Shown here: piece by piece, positions 13,146 through 24,027 of the stretch | Numbering within the stretch: position 1 is the stretch's first letter | How the letters are laid out: each line of letters begins with the position of its first letter | NCBI RefSeq assembly: GCF_954871325.1 | Contig: NC_088776.1 | Span: 37,062,508 to 37,126,507 of the forward strand | Origin: Gordionus sp. m RMFG-2023 | Lineage: Eukaryota; Nematomorpha; Gordioida; Chordodea; Parachordodidae | Reading direction: 5' to 3' | DNA: 64,000 bases | Made by a program: the position numbers and the translations under genes | The notes under the pieces: generated by a model | What the model saw: the letters and a program-made list of their open reading frames with translations, nothing else | Database searches by the model: none | Told to the model about the DNA's origin: nothing

Positions 13146-13729
13146 TGTACCTTACCTAGGTTCATTTATTGAATAGAGCAATCCAATAAAAAAATATTTT
13201 AAATAAAGTATTTTTAGTACCTCTTTCTGGAAAAATGGCGTAATACATTTTTTTGTTTGGTGAAAATTTACTAATTTAGATTGCTGAAATTTTATATAAA
13301 TATTATCCTTAAGCATTTAGCATTATTCACACAAAAAATTAGACTTTAAAAGATTTATTTAATAGACATATAAAAGCGCTTAATTGTAATAGAGAGGTGA
13401 GTATTGTCTGGCCATGTATTGATTGGCCACAATTCGCACATTCACATATTCATATTGAAATGAAAAACTATTGTAAAATAACATTTGGTGAAATTTCAAA
13501 TGATGAACAAGCTTAAGAATGTTTATCAAAAAGTAATAAAATTCTTAAATAATTTTCACATAATCTCATCTAGCTCATAAACTATTATAGATATCACTTT
13601 GATTCCTAATTTATTTTAAAGATTAATAATTAGTTTACACATTGATATAAAATTTGTTTGGTTAAACCCAAATTTTAATACCTTTTTTTCAAAAAAGAAA
13701 ACATGGCCATTCATGGCACATTTCCCCTA
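13146..13729 (+). mobile_element. Deleted copy of the unclassified TIR element
   Basis: Follows the element at 30094-31554 from its CCTTACCTA.. segment through TTTGTTTGGTGAAAA and GGTGAGTATTGTCTGGCCAT to the end GGCACATTTCCCCTA. The first 90 bp or so and the middle are missing. Confidence 0.75.
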
Positions 13730-13834
13730 CCTATTAAACTATCGCCTTACCCATTTTTTCAAATTAATCAAATATTTGTGATTCATTTATGCAATATTAT
13801 ATTAGCTCATATTGTTTATTTTACAATATTTTAC

Positions 13835-14985
13835 TAGGGGAAATGTGGCATTAGTGGTCATATTTTTGCTTTTTTCAAAAAAGGAATCATGATTGGAGTT
13901 TAACTAAACAAATTTTATATCAATGTGTAGCCCAATTCTTAATCTTTAAAATAAAATTTGAATCAAAGCTCTATCTATAATAGTTTATGAGCGATGAGGT
14001 TATGTGAAATTTGTTTTTCTGACCAGTCAAAGCAAGTATATATTTACTGGCATATACTATGTGTTAACTCCATAATATATAATTTAAGAATTTTATTATG
14101 AATATGAAATATTACAATAGGAAATACTTGTAAAAGATCTGTTAATGTTTCTTCATTTTTTAAATATATAAAAATTTTATTATATACATCATTGTTATTA
14201 TTACATAAGCATGAGCCTATTCTTCACAATGAATGCATTTAATCCCCTCTTTCTTGCTCTAGGAAAACTTCTTTTTGCATATAGAACAACTCATTATAAT
14301 CTTCTTTAGGTTTATTAAACTTTAACTCATAAAATCATGTGCAAATATTCTTATCAAAAAATAAATAATTTTTAACATAAAAATTTATATAATTATATCT
14401 ATGATAACTAATTATTTAACAAGTAATTCTAATATATAATTAATACCATTAAAAAATATTCTAACATTTAATTATTATCATTAATGCTAACATATTTAGA
14501 AGTTTTAACTATTTTATGCTAAACCCATTAATGATTTTCTAGCTTGTCTTGTATTAAATAATCTTATAAAATTTCCTCCGGAGGTTTGGTGAATATTAAT
14601 TTACTTGAATTACATTCCATATGGGGAATTTGTTCCATTTTTTTACCAAATGTTGGTTTACACAAGCTCTTTATCAATATGAATGTATGAATTCACCTGT
14701 CTATTATCAATAAGCTCTAATTTTTTGGTGTGAACTATGCGAAATGCCTAAGAATAATATTTATATATATCAATATCATAAATTAGTAATTTTTTCACCA
14801 AACAAAAAAATGTATAACAAGATTAGAAAGAAGTACTATACAGTTTAAGATATTTTTTAGTTGGATTGCTCTAATCAATAAATAAACTTAGATGACTAAT
14901 TTTGAGAGAAATTGGTCAAATAGATAAAAAGTTAAAGGTGGTGGCCAGTCATCAAACATGACCATTTATGCCACAATCTCCCCTA
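13835..14985 (-). mobile_element. Full-length copy of the unclassified TIR element
   Basis: Ends TAGGGGAAATGTGGCATTAG and, mirrored, CATAAATGGTCATG at the other end, closing with TCTCCCCTA. Read on the minus strand it is colinear with 30094-31554 (for example GAGCTTGTGTAAACCA and CACCAAACCTC). It is 1151 bp, has no coding frame, and lies in reverse orientation 105 bp from the deleted copy. No target duplication was recognised, so the superfamily is unassigned. Confidence 0.8.
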
Positions 14986-16183
14986 TTTCTATTTGTGTTC
15001 GAAATTATCATTTTTTAAATATGATTGGTTGTAATAAATTATGATTCATTTTAATAAATTTATAATGTTCCAAAAACTATTCCAATATTAAAAAAATTAA
15101 CCCCCCCCCCCCCACTTATAAAATTTTATATTATAATTGCAGTGAAAAAGTTTCAAATTATTTTGATGAAATGTTAGATAAATATAACTCCAAGGAAAAT
15201 TTGAAATGGATATTAGCGTATTTATTTTTGCGGTGAATATGATAAATAAATGCAAATTTTTAATAATAAAACAGTAATATTTTATATTTTAGCCAGTATC
15301 TAAGTTATTGGCTGGTGGAAGGAATTTGTCCCCTATCCCCCCCTCCCCACTGTCTATATACCTTACCTACTCTCTCTGAGAAAAGTATATGTACACCTTA
15401 TCCACAAATCCAAGAGTGTCAATAGACTTTTCAGTTTGGCAGGACTTTCAAAGTCTAGCTATAAACCAATAATTTTTCAACTTCTTAAGATTTGTGTTTA
15501 AAAAACCTTCTTGAAGGAGCTCTTGAAAATTTTGACCTGGCTGGAGCCCCCAATAATTCATCTCTATTGACGTCACTTCATTAACCATAATATATTTTAC
15601 TATAAAATCATATTATTTATTTTTTAAATGTGATTGACACCCATCCTTCATATATATAATTTGTTATATATTATCATTTTTATAACTCAATTTCGATAAT
15701 ATTAATAATATATTTTTAAATGTTTTATTTGCCAATAAAATTTTAAAAAACATTTTATATCAATCCAGAATATAAAATTTATATAATATTTAATACGATT
15801 TACTTATTCAATTACATAACAAATTTTTCATGATTTTATTTAAATGCATAAGGAAGCTATATATACAATTTGTTAGGTTTGGTAAGCCTCTCCTGCCCTT
15901 TTCCACTATTAAAGATTTCCATGATATTTAATTTCGTAGTAGAGTAAAAAAAATTTATTATTATTCCTTAGTAAATGAATATAATGTTTCTAGAACTAAA
16001 TTATACCGTGAAAAGCTATCATTATATCATTATTTTTAAATTCACAGATGAAAATGAAATGTTTAGAATACAAACAATAAATTGATTAAACCATCAGTGG
16101 AAAAAGATCCCAGCATAAAATACAAATGTGCTGTTAAAATTGTAAAAGAAACGTCAACTTTTGTTCTTCTTTATATTATATAC
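14986..16183. other. AP-2 intron sequence without recognised features
   Basis: A+T-rich, with a C run near 15101-15114 and a C-rich patch at 15331-15350. No termini or coding motifs were found. Confidence 0.5.
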
Positions 16184-16640
16184 TAAAGGTCTGCATTGGG
16201 GGGGGGGGGGTTATCGCCCACCCGCCCATACTTTGAATGAGCATGGTCGGGTTTTTTAAATATTTTTAACATTGGGGAGGTGGCGGGCGAGTTGAGAAAT
16301 TTTTTTAATTAATGGGCGGGCATGGTTAGGTAAACTTTTGATATTTTTCAGGAGAAATGAGCAGAACAGACTTTAATTTATTAAAAATAATAGTTTTATT
16401 TCATAACATATTATATATGTTTAATTAAAAATACATTTAAATAAATAAATAAAGAGCCAAACCAGCCATTAAAATAATTTTTAAGCATTAGGCGGGAGGG
16501 CAGGTTAAACAAAATTTATAAATAAATAGGCGGGCGGGCAAATTTTTTAAAAAAATTATAAGTGAGATGGTCGGGTTAGATAAATTTCAAAACAACGAGT
16601 GAGCGGACTTTTTGCTAAAAACCCGCCTATTGCAGACCTA
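16184..16640. mobile_element. hAT-type MITE, second copy of the GGTCTGC family
   Basis: Left end TAAAGGTCTGCATTGGG and right end CCGCCTATTGCAGACCTA are inverted to each other and flanked by the 8-bp duplication TTATATAC. The inside repeats the GGGCGGGC / poly-T layout of 8767-9288 but is much more diverged, so it is the older insertion. Confidence 0.85.
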
Positions 16641-16829
16641 TTATATACATCAGAATGATAATATCGTAAAAATAAAAGTAGAGCATAATTAAAATTTCGA
16701 CATTAATTAATCCAAAACCAATACAATATTTAGTTTTCGAATTGCCTAGACTAAGGTCATGTTTTTGAAAAGGGCCATTATTATGTGACTAAAAAAAGCT
16801 AAAAGCATTAAAAACAGATATTATTATAC

Positions 16830-17092
16830 CATATCATTTTGGGGTGGAGAAGTATTTTCCAGGAATTGAATAAATCTCTGATGTTGATAATTTAGATGTA
16901 TGGGAGTCGATGGGCTTCCCTGGTCCAAAGACACAAAGCTTTTTGTGATATTATTTATATCGGAAATATCAGAATTTTCCATCATTTCCTGTCGTTCGCT
17001 AATTTGGTTCATTATATTGTTATTACTCATAAGTGTTTTGGTATGGTAATCGTTTATATTGTTTCTAATAATTGAATCAATACATTTTTGAG
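16830..17092 (-). CDS. TFAP2: AP-2 transcription factor, N-terminal region exon (predicted)
   Basis: Acceptor ATTTTTAG (ends 17093) and donor ATG|GTATAA (16829-16824) bound an open 263-bp block. It joins the upstream exon in phase across a 70-bp intron: A plus CT makes Thr, then QKCIDSIIRNN. It encodes a polar stretch with SERQEMMENSDISDINNITK, then SPSTPIHLNYQHQRF. No AP-2 motif lies in this exon. The call rests on frame, splice sites and position between the exon carrying PYFPPP and the AP-2 core. It ends in phase 0, which does not fit the acceptor at 6925, pointing to at least one unrecognised small exon in the 9.9 kb intron. Confidence 0.75.
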
Positions 17093-17162
17093 CTAAAAAT
17101 ATAAACATATAAATTTATACATTTAAAAATTTGGAATTGAAATAGGAATAAAAAAAAATAAC

Positions 17163-18942
17163 TTGAGTTTGGGCTATCCTTGTTTGGAGACTTATTCAAA
17201 ATCGATGTACTATTATAATCCTTTTTCTTCATTCTATTAGCAGTCCTAATGGCCGGGTTGAATTCCATTTCTGAAGCTTTTCTCCTAAATTCCTCCCTCA
17301 ATATTTCCTGATCAAATGGCACTTGAAAATCCATTTTACTCGCTAAAGGTGGTGTAGCTGAGAATACTTTTCTTTTGTTTGATTGATCCATCATTTTATG
17401 GGTGGGACTATATAGATTAGGTGTCATGCTTCTGCTCTCCTTCTCAGCAGCATCTATCATGTGCTTCATTTTTTTATTATGAAAATTTTGATTTTGCTTA
17501 TCAAGAGACGACATAATTATTTTATTACTAGATTCTAAAGTAACCAGTTCTTTATCTGTAGCCATTCTCTGTTGAAAATTCTCCATTCCCTCTAACATTC
17601 CAAGCTTTGAAGAACATCTCATCTCGTCCCTTCCTTCTTTCTCCATGTTCAAAAAATTTTCTTGCGACAATTTAGGTAACCTAAACATATTCAAGTACCT
17701 TCCGCCTTCAGATCCGTGCAAATTATGAGCTGACTCCTGAAATTGATTAAACTCCATCTCCAATATTTGCCTCTCTCTTTCTCTCATTTCGAACAATTTC
17801 CTCATCTGATCCTCAGCCTCCTCTTGGAAAGTTTGGTTAACGTTATCGATATCATTGTTATTGTTATTAATAATCCGTTCAGAGTTAACAGCTCCCAGGG
17901 CAGCGATTTGCTGTTGCAGATTAAGGTGCCGATCCGTGTAACTTATCATAGTAGCATATCCGTCCATCATGGGTATTTTTTCTCTTCTCTCGTTAAGACT
18001 TTGTTCATTTTCCTCTAGGCAACCTTTATCCTGATCGTTTATTAATTCAGGCATGGCGCTTGCTAGCGCCTCGGTTTGGTATTGTGATATAGTGGAAATC
18101 GAATTGAGAGATCCTGAATTCGAATTTATATCTGATCTCTTGTTTTTGCCTGTGGAGATTCTTTGTTTAGCGGTGTAGGATACTTCTTTCGGTTGTAAAT
18201 TTTCTAAACTGTTGAAGGAATCGACGTAAGTTTTGTTGGGTTCTTCGGATCTCTCATCGAAGCGTTGCTCAGTTGTCATATCAGGGGTTGGGTGATTATT
18301 GTTAAGATTATTGTGTGAATTGGTATTAGAAAGAGGTATGAAGTGATGGAAAGTGGAGTTTTGACCTTGTATAGCTCCCGTAAAACCGGAATGGTAAAAT
18401 TGATGTTGATTATGTTGGGTGATATTATTATTATGCTGCTGACTATGATTAAGATGACCTTGGTTGAGTAAAATAGGGTGATCTTCTAAAGCTCCTGATC
18501 TAAGCAAATTATTTGGAGCTGGAACCGTCATAGAAAAACTGTCATGTTGGTGATTTAGGTGATGGTGATTGTATATGGGATGGGGATGAAGCGGGGGAGG
18601 GAAGTAAGGGACATCACCGACCAATAGATGATGCTGTTGGCCTAGGAATTGTTGTTGCTGAAGTTGAATCAAGTCATCTGGATATAGAGGTTCAGAATTA
18701 TGATTGTTTATTTGCCTCCCGTCATGATCATGGAACGGATAATGATGTTTGCCTAAATTACCTGTAGGAATACTAAAATTGTAAGAATGACTCCTCATAT
18801 CTTGCTGTGATGAACCATCTATAGATGAGGGAATAAACAATAACTTGCGGGATAAGGACTGTTGAGCTAAATCGTTGTAATGATTGAAAGTCGTAACCAT
18901 GTTATCGTCTAGGTTGGCGGAGGTAAAATAATCATTTTTGTC
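17163..18942 (-). CDS. TFAP2: AP-2 transcription factor, large N-terminal (transactivation) exon
   Basis: An open block of 593 codons with acceptor TTATATAG (ends 18943) in phase 0 and a weak donor A|GTTATT (17162). It reads DKNDYFTSANLDDN before the first internal Met at 18900. About 98 residues after that Met comes PYFPPPLHPHPIY, resembling the PYFPPPYQPIYP motif of the vertebrate AP-2 transactivation domain. The rest is rich in Asn, Gln and His, with QLQQQQFLGQQHH and runs of Asn typical of disordered activator regions. Residues around 355-385 (FQEEAEDQMRKLFEMRERER) are charged and could form a short coiled coil. Vertebrate AP-2 N-terminal regions total about 200 residues, so this exon alone is about three times as long. 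Plus-strand open frames here are shadows. Confidence 0.85.
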
Positions 18943-19683
18943 CTATATAAATGTACAAAATAAAGTTTATTATATTATTAATTTTGTTGACATTTTTTTG
19001 ATAAAGTATGTGAAAGTTATATATAATAAATTTTAAATTTTTTTTGGCAAAATTATAATATTTTGTTTCTATTCCAATGTAATATTTAAAATAAGAATAG
19101 CATTTAAACAACATTTAAAATACGACTGTTAAAAAATCCTTTATGTCATGCCAAAAAGGCTGAGTATACGCTTTTGTATCTACCCAAACAAATCAAATAG
19201 ATTAAAGATTAAACATCACGTAGATGAGAGTTTGGTTATAATATAATAAACCTCGGGATATAGAAATCTGACTTTTTCTAAAATAATAAACTTAAATTTT
19301 TACAAGTTTTTAAAAATAAAGATTGTATATATAATATAATAAAGGCTTTTAACACCAATATTATATTATATATATTCAGTGGAATATCTTAAGGTTACAC
19401 TAAAATAGAATTTTAAGGATGAGAATCAGCAATTTAGATACCAATTTTAAAAATCTAAAAGACCCAGAACAGAAATCATAAATAAGATTTTATAACACAT
19501 TTGTTATGTATATGATAAATACATATAATATTTATTTGCAAAAATTTAAGTTCTAAGTTTTACAACATCCCTATGTTTATTTAACCTTCCCCGTATATGG
19601 CCTATGATTTTACGAAAACTTTTTTCCAGATAAATTCTGAAAAAGGAATTTAGGTAATTATACAAATATATATAATAAATTAC

Positions 19684-20418
19684 TAAAAACAATTCGTTTT
19701 TAATTATGGTGACTGAATTGTCCGCGTTTACGAAAATTATTTGTTTCTCGAAATTAATGTCATCATTTTTACAATTGTTATTAATAATACTGGTAATAGC
19801 ATCAGATTTATGATTGCTCATATTATTAAAATGTATATCATTCGATTCCGTAATTGTTAAGTTTGCATCGGGATAGGAAGATATAGATAAATTATTGATA
19901 GAATCACCGGTATTAGAAATTAGAGCAATTTCTTGATTAGATATTCTGTTTAATTTTTTATCGTCGATATTGTTAATGTACACCTCATTCATCTCATTGC
20001 TATCACTTAAGATGGATGTTTTTTTCTCCTCTTTTTCAATGAATTCAAGGTCTGAATTAGCAATCTTTTTCGGGGAACTATAACCGTTGAGGCTCCGTAT
20101 AAAATCCTTTCGAACCATTGCATCGTAATTCGCCTGCGTAAAAATATTTTTCCCCTTCGTCACCCTGGCATTATCGTTGTCCATTTTTATGTTCTCACCT
20201 TCCATTTTATTAAGTATTGATATCTCTTTACCATTGATAGGTTTTAGATCACCGAAGGTATGACTAGATAGCCTTTTAATATTATTAAGGTTGATTCTTA
20301 CTATGTCCTCCTCAACTAGTGCATTTTTTTGTAGAATACAATCCTGATCCTTATATTCAATACTAGAATTAGCACTGAGAAGCGCGTGGCCATTTATTTC
20401 ATCGGAAGTTAGAAACAT
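19684..20418 (-). CDS. Candidate first coding exon of the AP-2 gene (unrecognised 245-residue block)
   Basis: Starts at ATG 20418 (MFLTSDEINGHALLSANSS). The frame is open to 19546, but a good donor TTA|GTAATT at 19684/19683 would end it in phase 0, exactly what the acceptor at 18942 needs. The block after the donor (VIYYIYLYNYLNSFF) reads like intron. The protein is polar, Asn/Ile/Asp-rich, with NIKMDNDN and DFIRSLNGYSSPKKIANSDL, and matches no family I know. Composition, strand and distance (741 bp) agree with an AP-2 5' exon. It could instead be a separate small gene of 290 residues. The vertebrate AP-2 start (MLWKL..) was not found. Confidence 0.5.
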
Positions 20419-22255
20419 GAAATAGAATCAAGTTTTAACGTCTTTCGCAACATTAATTTATAATCGAATCATCTCTTGAATGGTATATTTTTTATAGAAA
20501 TTTATATATATAGTATATAATTTTTGATTTTTTAACGACCAGAATATATTATTCGACAGCCTGAACCTCCTCAAAAATTGCAATAATAAAATGACCAGAA
20601 CAATTTAAGTATACATTTAATATTATTTTGCCACTGTTAATATTTTATGATATTTTTTCTTTTATAAATTTTTTTTATTTTCTTTTATCGATAAAAATTT
20701 ATTATAAACTTAATACAAAATACAATTTAAAAAAAAATTAATATAAAATACCTACGCGTTTATCTTTTATGTCAAATAAAAATAATTTTTACTTACTTAA
20801 CATTAGACAATTGTTAAATAATAATAAATATAAAAGACATAGTAAAAGGGATTGAACAATATTATTTATTTTTTATCTAACAATAATATGATATAAGAAA
20901 AGAATTTGTTTTAAAAAATGATTAAATGGTATATAGAATAGTATAGATATAGATATAGAGTAAGAGAAATAATATAATACATAAAAAAAATTATATAATT
21001 TTATAAAAGAATAATAAAATTTTAATTTTGTTGATATTATAAATCCTCCCTCTACAGTGCAACATAATTTTAGAGTTGTATTTGTAGATTTTCACGAATA
21101 AAACTTATATATACTGAAAATGTTTTGCTCACAGAATATTTAATGGGTGCTCTAATTATATTTAGTATGAGTATGGCATGCGCTAAAATTACGATGCAAT
21201 TACCTATATTTCAAGAATAATCAATATACATAATATCCATTTTGTAATTGAATTATTCCATACTTAGGAGAAGCTCCCCATCATTGACTTGGAGGGTGAA
21301 GGGCCATGGTGATGAGCACATTAAAATTTTATAAACGTAAATTTAATTATGCAAAACCAGGTGTCTATATATACAACTCAGCGTATATTCATAAAACATA
21401 TTTAGACGTTTTATAGCCAGTTGTATAATGTGATAATCGGGTAGAAATAAAACGAAACATTTTGCTAGGATAAAAATGAGAAAATAATGATATTAATCCT
21501 CGTAAATTTTTATTATCGTTTTTGATCACAAATCTGGAATGATAAAATAACCTTTTATACGATTTTATAAAGGATCGCTAGATAATGGAATAGGGTTGAT
21601 TTAAAAAATAGTTTAATAAATTTATATGCGAGGTTTTCCTAATTTCAAGTAATTATTAACCCCCCCCTTTTTTTTATCCCTGAGGAGTCTAAGGTAATTA
21701 ATCTAGGAATCGAATATGTCCTGAACTATCATATATTAACAGTAATAAGATAATATTTTTTGCCTAATAACATCATTAATTTAGTTTAGCAATCTAACGA
21801 TCAGTTCATTCTTAAACTTAGTAGTATCACAATTCCCCCCACCCTTCTATCATTGCTGATATTATACCGATAATTAAGTTAAATTGATATACTCTGTATA
21901 ATTCATATTAAATAATTGAACCTCAAAAGCCATTTAATGCTGTTTATGTTTACTTATTAAATAATACTATTACCTAAAACAAGATAAAAGTAAATATATA
22001 CGCATTAAAAAAATGTAATATTATATAATTGTAAAAGAATAATAAATTTTTTAATAATCAATGGTTGAGTAGGTTTTCAGGTAAGAATGTTACCTTTATT
22101 TTTTTTATTAGATATATATATATAAAGAAAAATGAAAGTTTTTTTTTGTAATTAGACAAAAAGAAAAATTATTTTTCATTTTATACACATCATTTAAAAA
22201 ATGTGTGTAAATAATTATTTGGTTTTTGAATAGGTTATTTTTTATGAGTATTAAC
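20419..22255. other. Upstream flank of the AP-2 gene; presumed 5' UTR and promoter, nothing specific seen
   Basis: Extremely A+T-rich, with several TATATA runs, including one at 20500-20520. In this context they cannot be told apart from background. No conserved element was recognised. Confidence 0.4.
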
Positions 22256-22263
22256 CAAATAAT

Positions 22264-24019
22264 CATTGGCGTACGCAGAGGGAAGCCAAAAAATGGAGAT
22301 GCCGGATATATTTTTAAAAATATTATTGTTTATATAAATTTATATTTGTTAATATTTATTCGTATCTCATATTAAATATATATTTAATTACATTTATTAT
22401 CACATTTATCTACTAAGTTATTTTATCAATTAAATTCGATTTTAAGTTTTCCGGCGTAATATTTACTTATTATTTTCAAATTTTTAGTGGCGTAATATTT
22501 ATCTACCATTTTCAAATTTCTAGTCAAATAATAATTATTTCTGAAACTTCTTGTCCAACAGGGAAAAAAAAATTGAGTCCAACGAGATAGAGTATCTGAC
22601 ATCAAGCAGTAACAGCTTTTAAGGAGTTAGAAGAGCCAATTATTTGCTATTACTGAAATATCACAAGGGCCTGAAAGAAATATTTCCTCAGAAGCAAGAA
22701 AATTATTGGATACAATGCTTATTCCAAATTTTATTTCTCATTAGAATGTATTATTTAATTATACAAGTATTTTAAGTATACTTTTCAAAAACATGACATT
22801 GACTTGATTAAGAAAATGTGAATAGCGGAGAGCATTTTATTAGAACTCAAGGAAATTAGGGCTAATGTTGATGAAGAATTTCATATTTTATATTTTATTG
22901 TTGAGACAAAAGCAGAGCTATACGTGTTTAATATTTGTCTCCCTCGACTTGAAGCAAGGCAAGCTCATCGTTAAAACATTAATATAGGATCAGTAGAAGA
23001 GTATATCTTAAATCAGATACATTTATAACCCAAATAAATGGATTTTTAATTCATCATGCAGCACTTACTAATCTGCAAATAACTTCCACAAAAGCCTTCC
23101 CAACCTTTTTCAGATGGTGATAGAAAAAAAAATATTTGTTAGATTTTTATTATGTAATATGTTAAAGTATCTTATGATGCCTTACTAGCTGAATAACTAG
23201 GTTTATAAGATTAACTATGGTTAATATAGTCCCAAAAAATGTTATGGATGCTTTGCATTATTTCAAACACATTTTAGATTAAATTCCCAATGTATTAAAA
23301 AGGCTTATAAACACTTCCCATTAGTAAATTAATGAGAGAACATTCTCTTTTTTAAGAAGAATAACAGAGGCCTGGAGAAGTACCATTTGCAGGGCACTGC
23401 CCTGTTTTTTTAAAGATTTTTTACGGCCCGGCCTAGGTTTTTTTAAAAAAAATTTCAGGCCCGGCCCGGCTTTTTAAAAAATTTCAGGCCCGGCCCGGCT
23501 TTTTAAAAAAAATATTTTGGTCCGACTCGGCTTTTTTTTAAAAAATTTTTAGGCCCGGCCCGGATTTTTAAAAAATAAATTATATTTATTTTTGATTTTT
23601 CTAGCTAATAATAACGATTTCAAATATAGGCTGTTATAAAAAATACAGTCCGGATTGGGTTTTTTTTTAAATTTTGGGCCCGGCCCGGGTATATTTAAAA
23701 AAATTAAAATACTGTCCGGCCCGGGGGCCGCGCTTGCAGGTCTCTGAAAGTAGATTGAAAGGTTTGGATCTTTTGAATATTCTAGGCATTTGACGACAAG
23801 CAAGGATGAGATAATTGAAAAATTAGCTCAATTTCTATTTTGGGTCTTTTAAGTGATTCTTTACATATAATTTTTTTATAATTCACATTAATTTAAATTG
23901 TGTATTAGAAATAGTTATTAGTCCTAATAAATTTATGCTTGATATTTTTAAAAAACAATAATATTTCTTAAAAAATTTTATTATCCCCCAACCAGACCAA
24001 ATTCCTGCGTACGCGCCTG
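22264..24019 (+). mobile_element. hAT transposon, defective, with intact ends and target duplication
   Basis: Left end CATTGGCGTACGCAG and right end CTGCGTACGCGCCTG are inverted repeats. The 8-bp duplication CAAATAAT lies at 22256-22263 and 24020-24027, as expected for hAT. A broken transposase reads along the plus strand: EIRANVDEEFH, then PRLEARQAH (about 22850-22970), a decayed NERTFS segment near 23335, and the dimerisation end SRLKGLDLLNI (about 23750-23785). In-frame stops are common, so no product is made. At 1.76 kb it is internally deleted relative to full hATs (usually 2.5-5 kb). A G+C-rich MITE interrupts it at 23390. The same element type runs off the right edge at 62793. Confidence 0.9.
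23390..23737. repeat. G+C-rich MITE nested in the hAT element
   Basis: Begins CAGGGCACTGCCCTG and contains several CAGGCCCGGCCCGGC blocks separated by poly-T/A, then CGGCCCGGGGGCC near the end. It separates two adjacent transposase motifs (the LRR.. segment and SRLKGL). A shorter version lies at the same hAT position at 63375-63509. No target duplication is visible. Confidence 0.6.
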
Positions 24020-24027
24020 CAAATAAT

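Noticed and set aside
17743-18018. Plus-strand open frame of 91 codons
   Set aside because: It lies inside the minus-strand AP-2 exon and is a shadow of it. It has no motif of its own.
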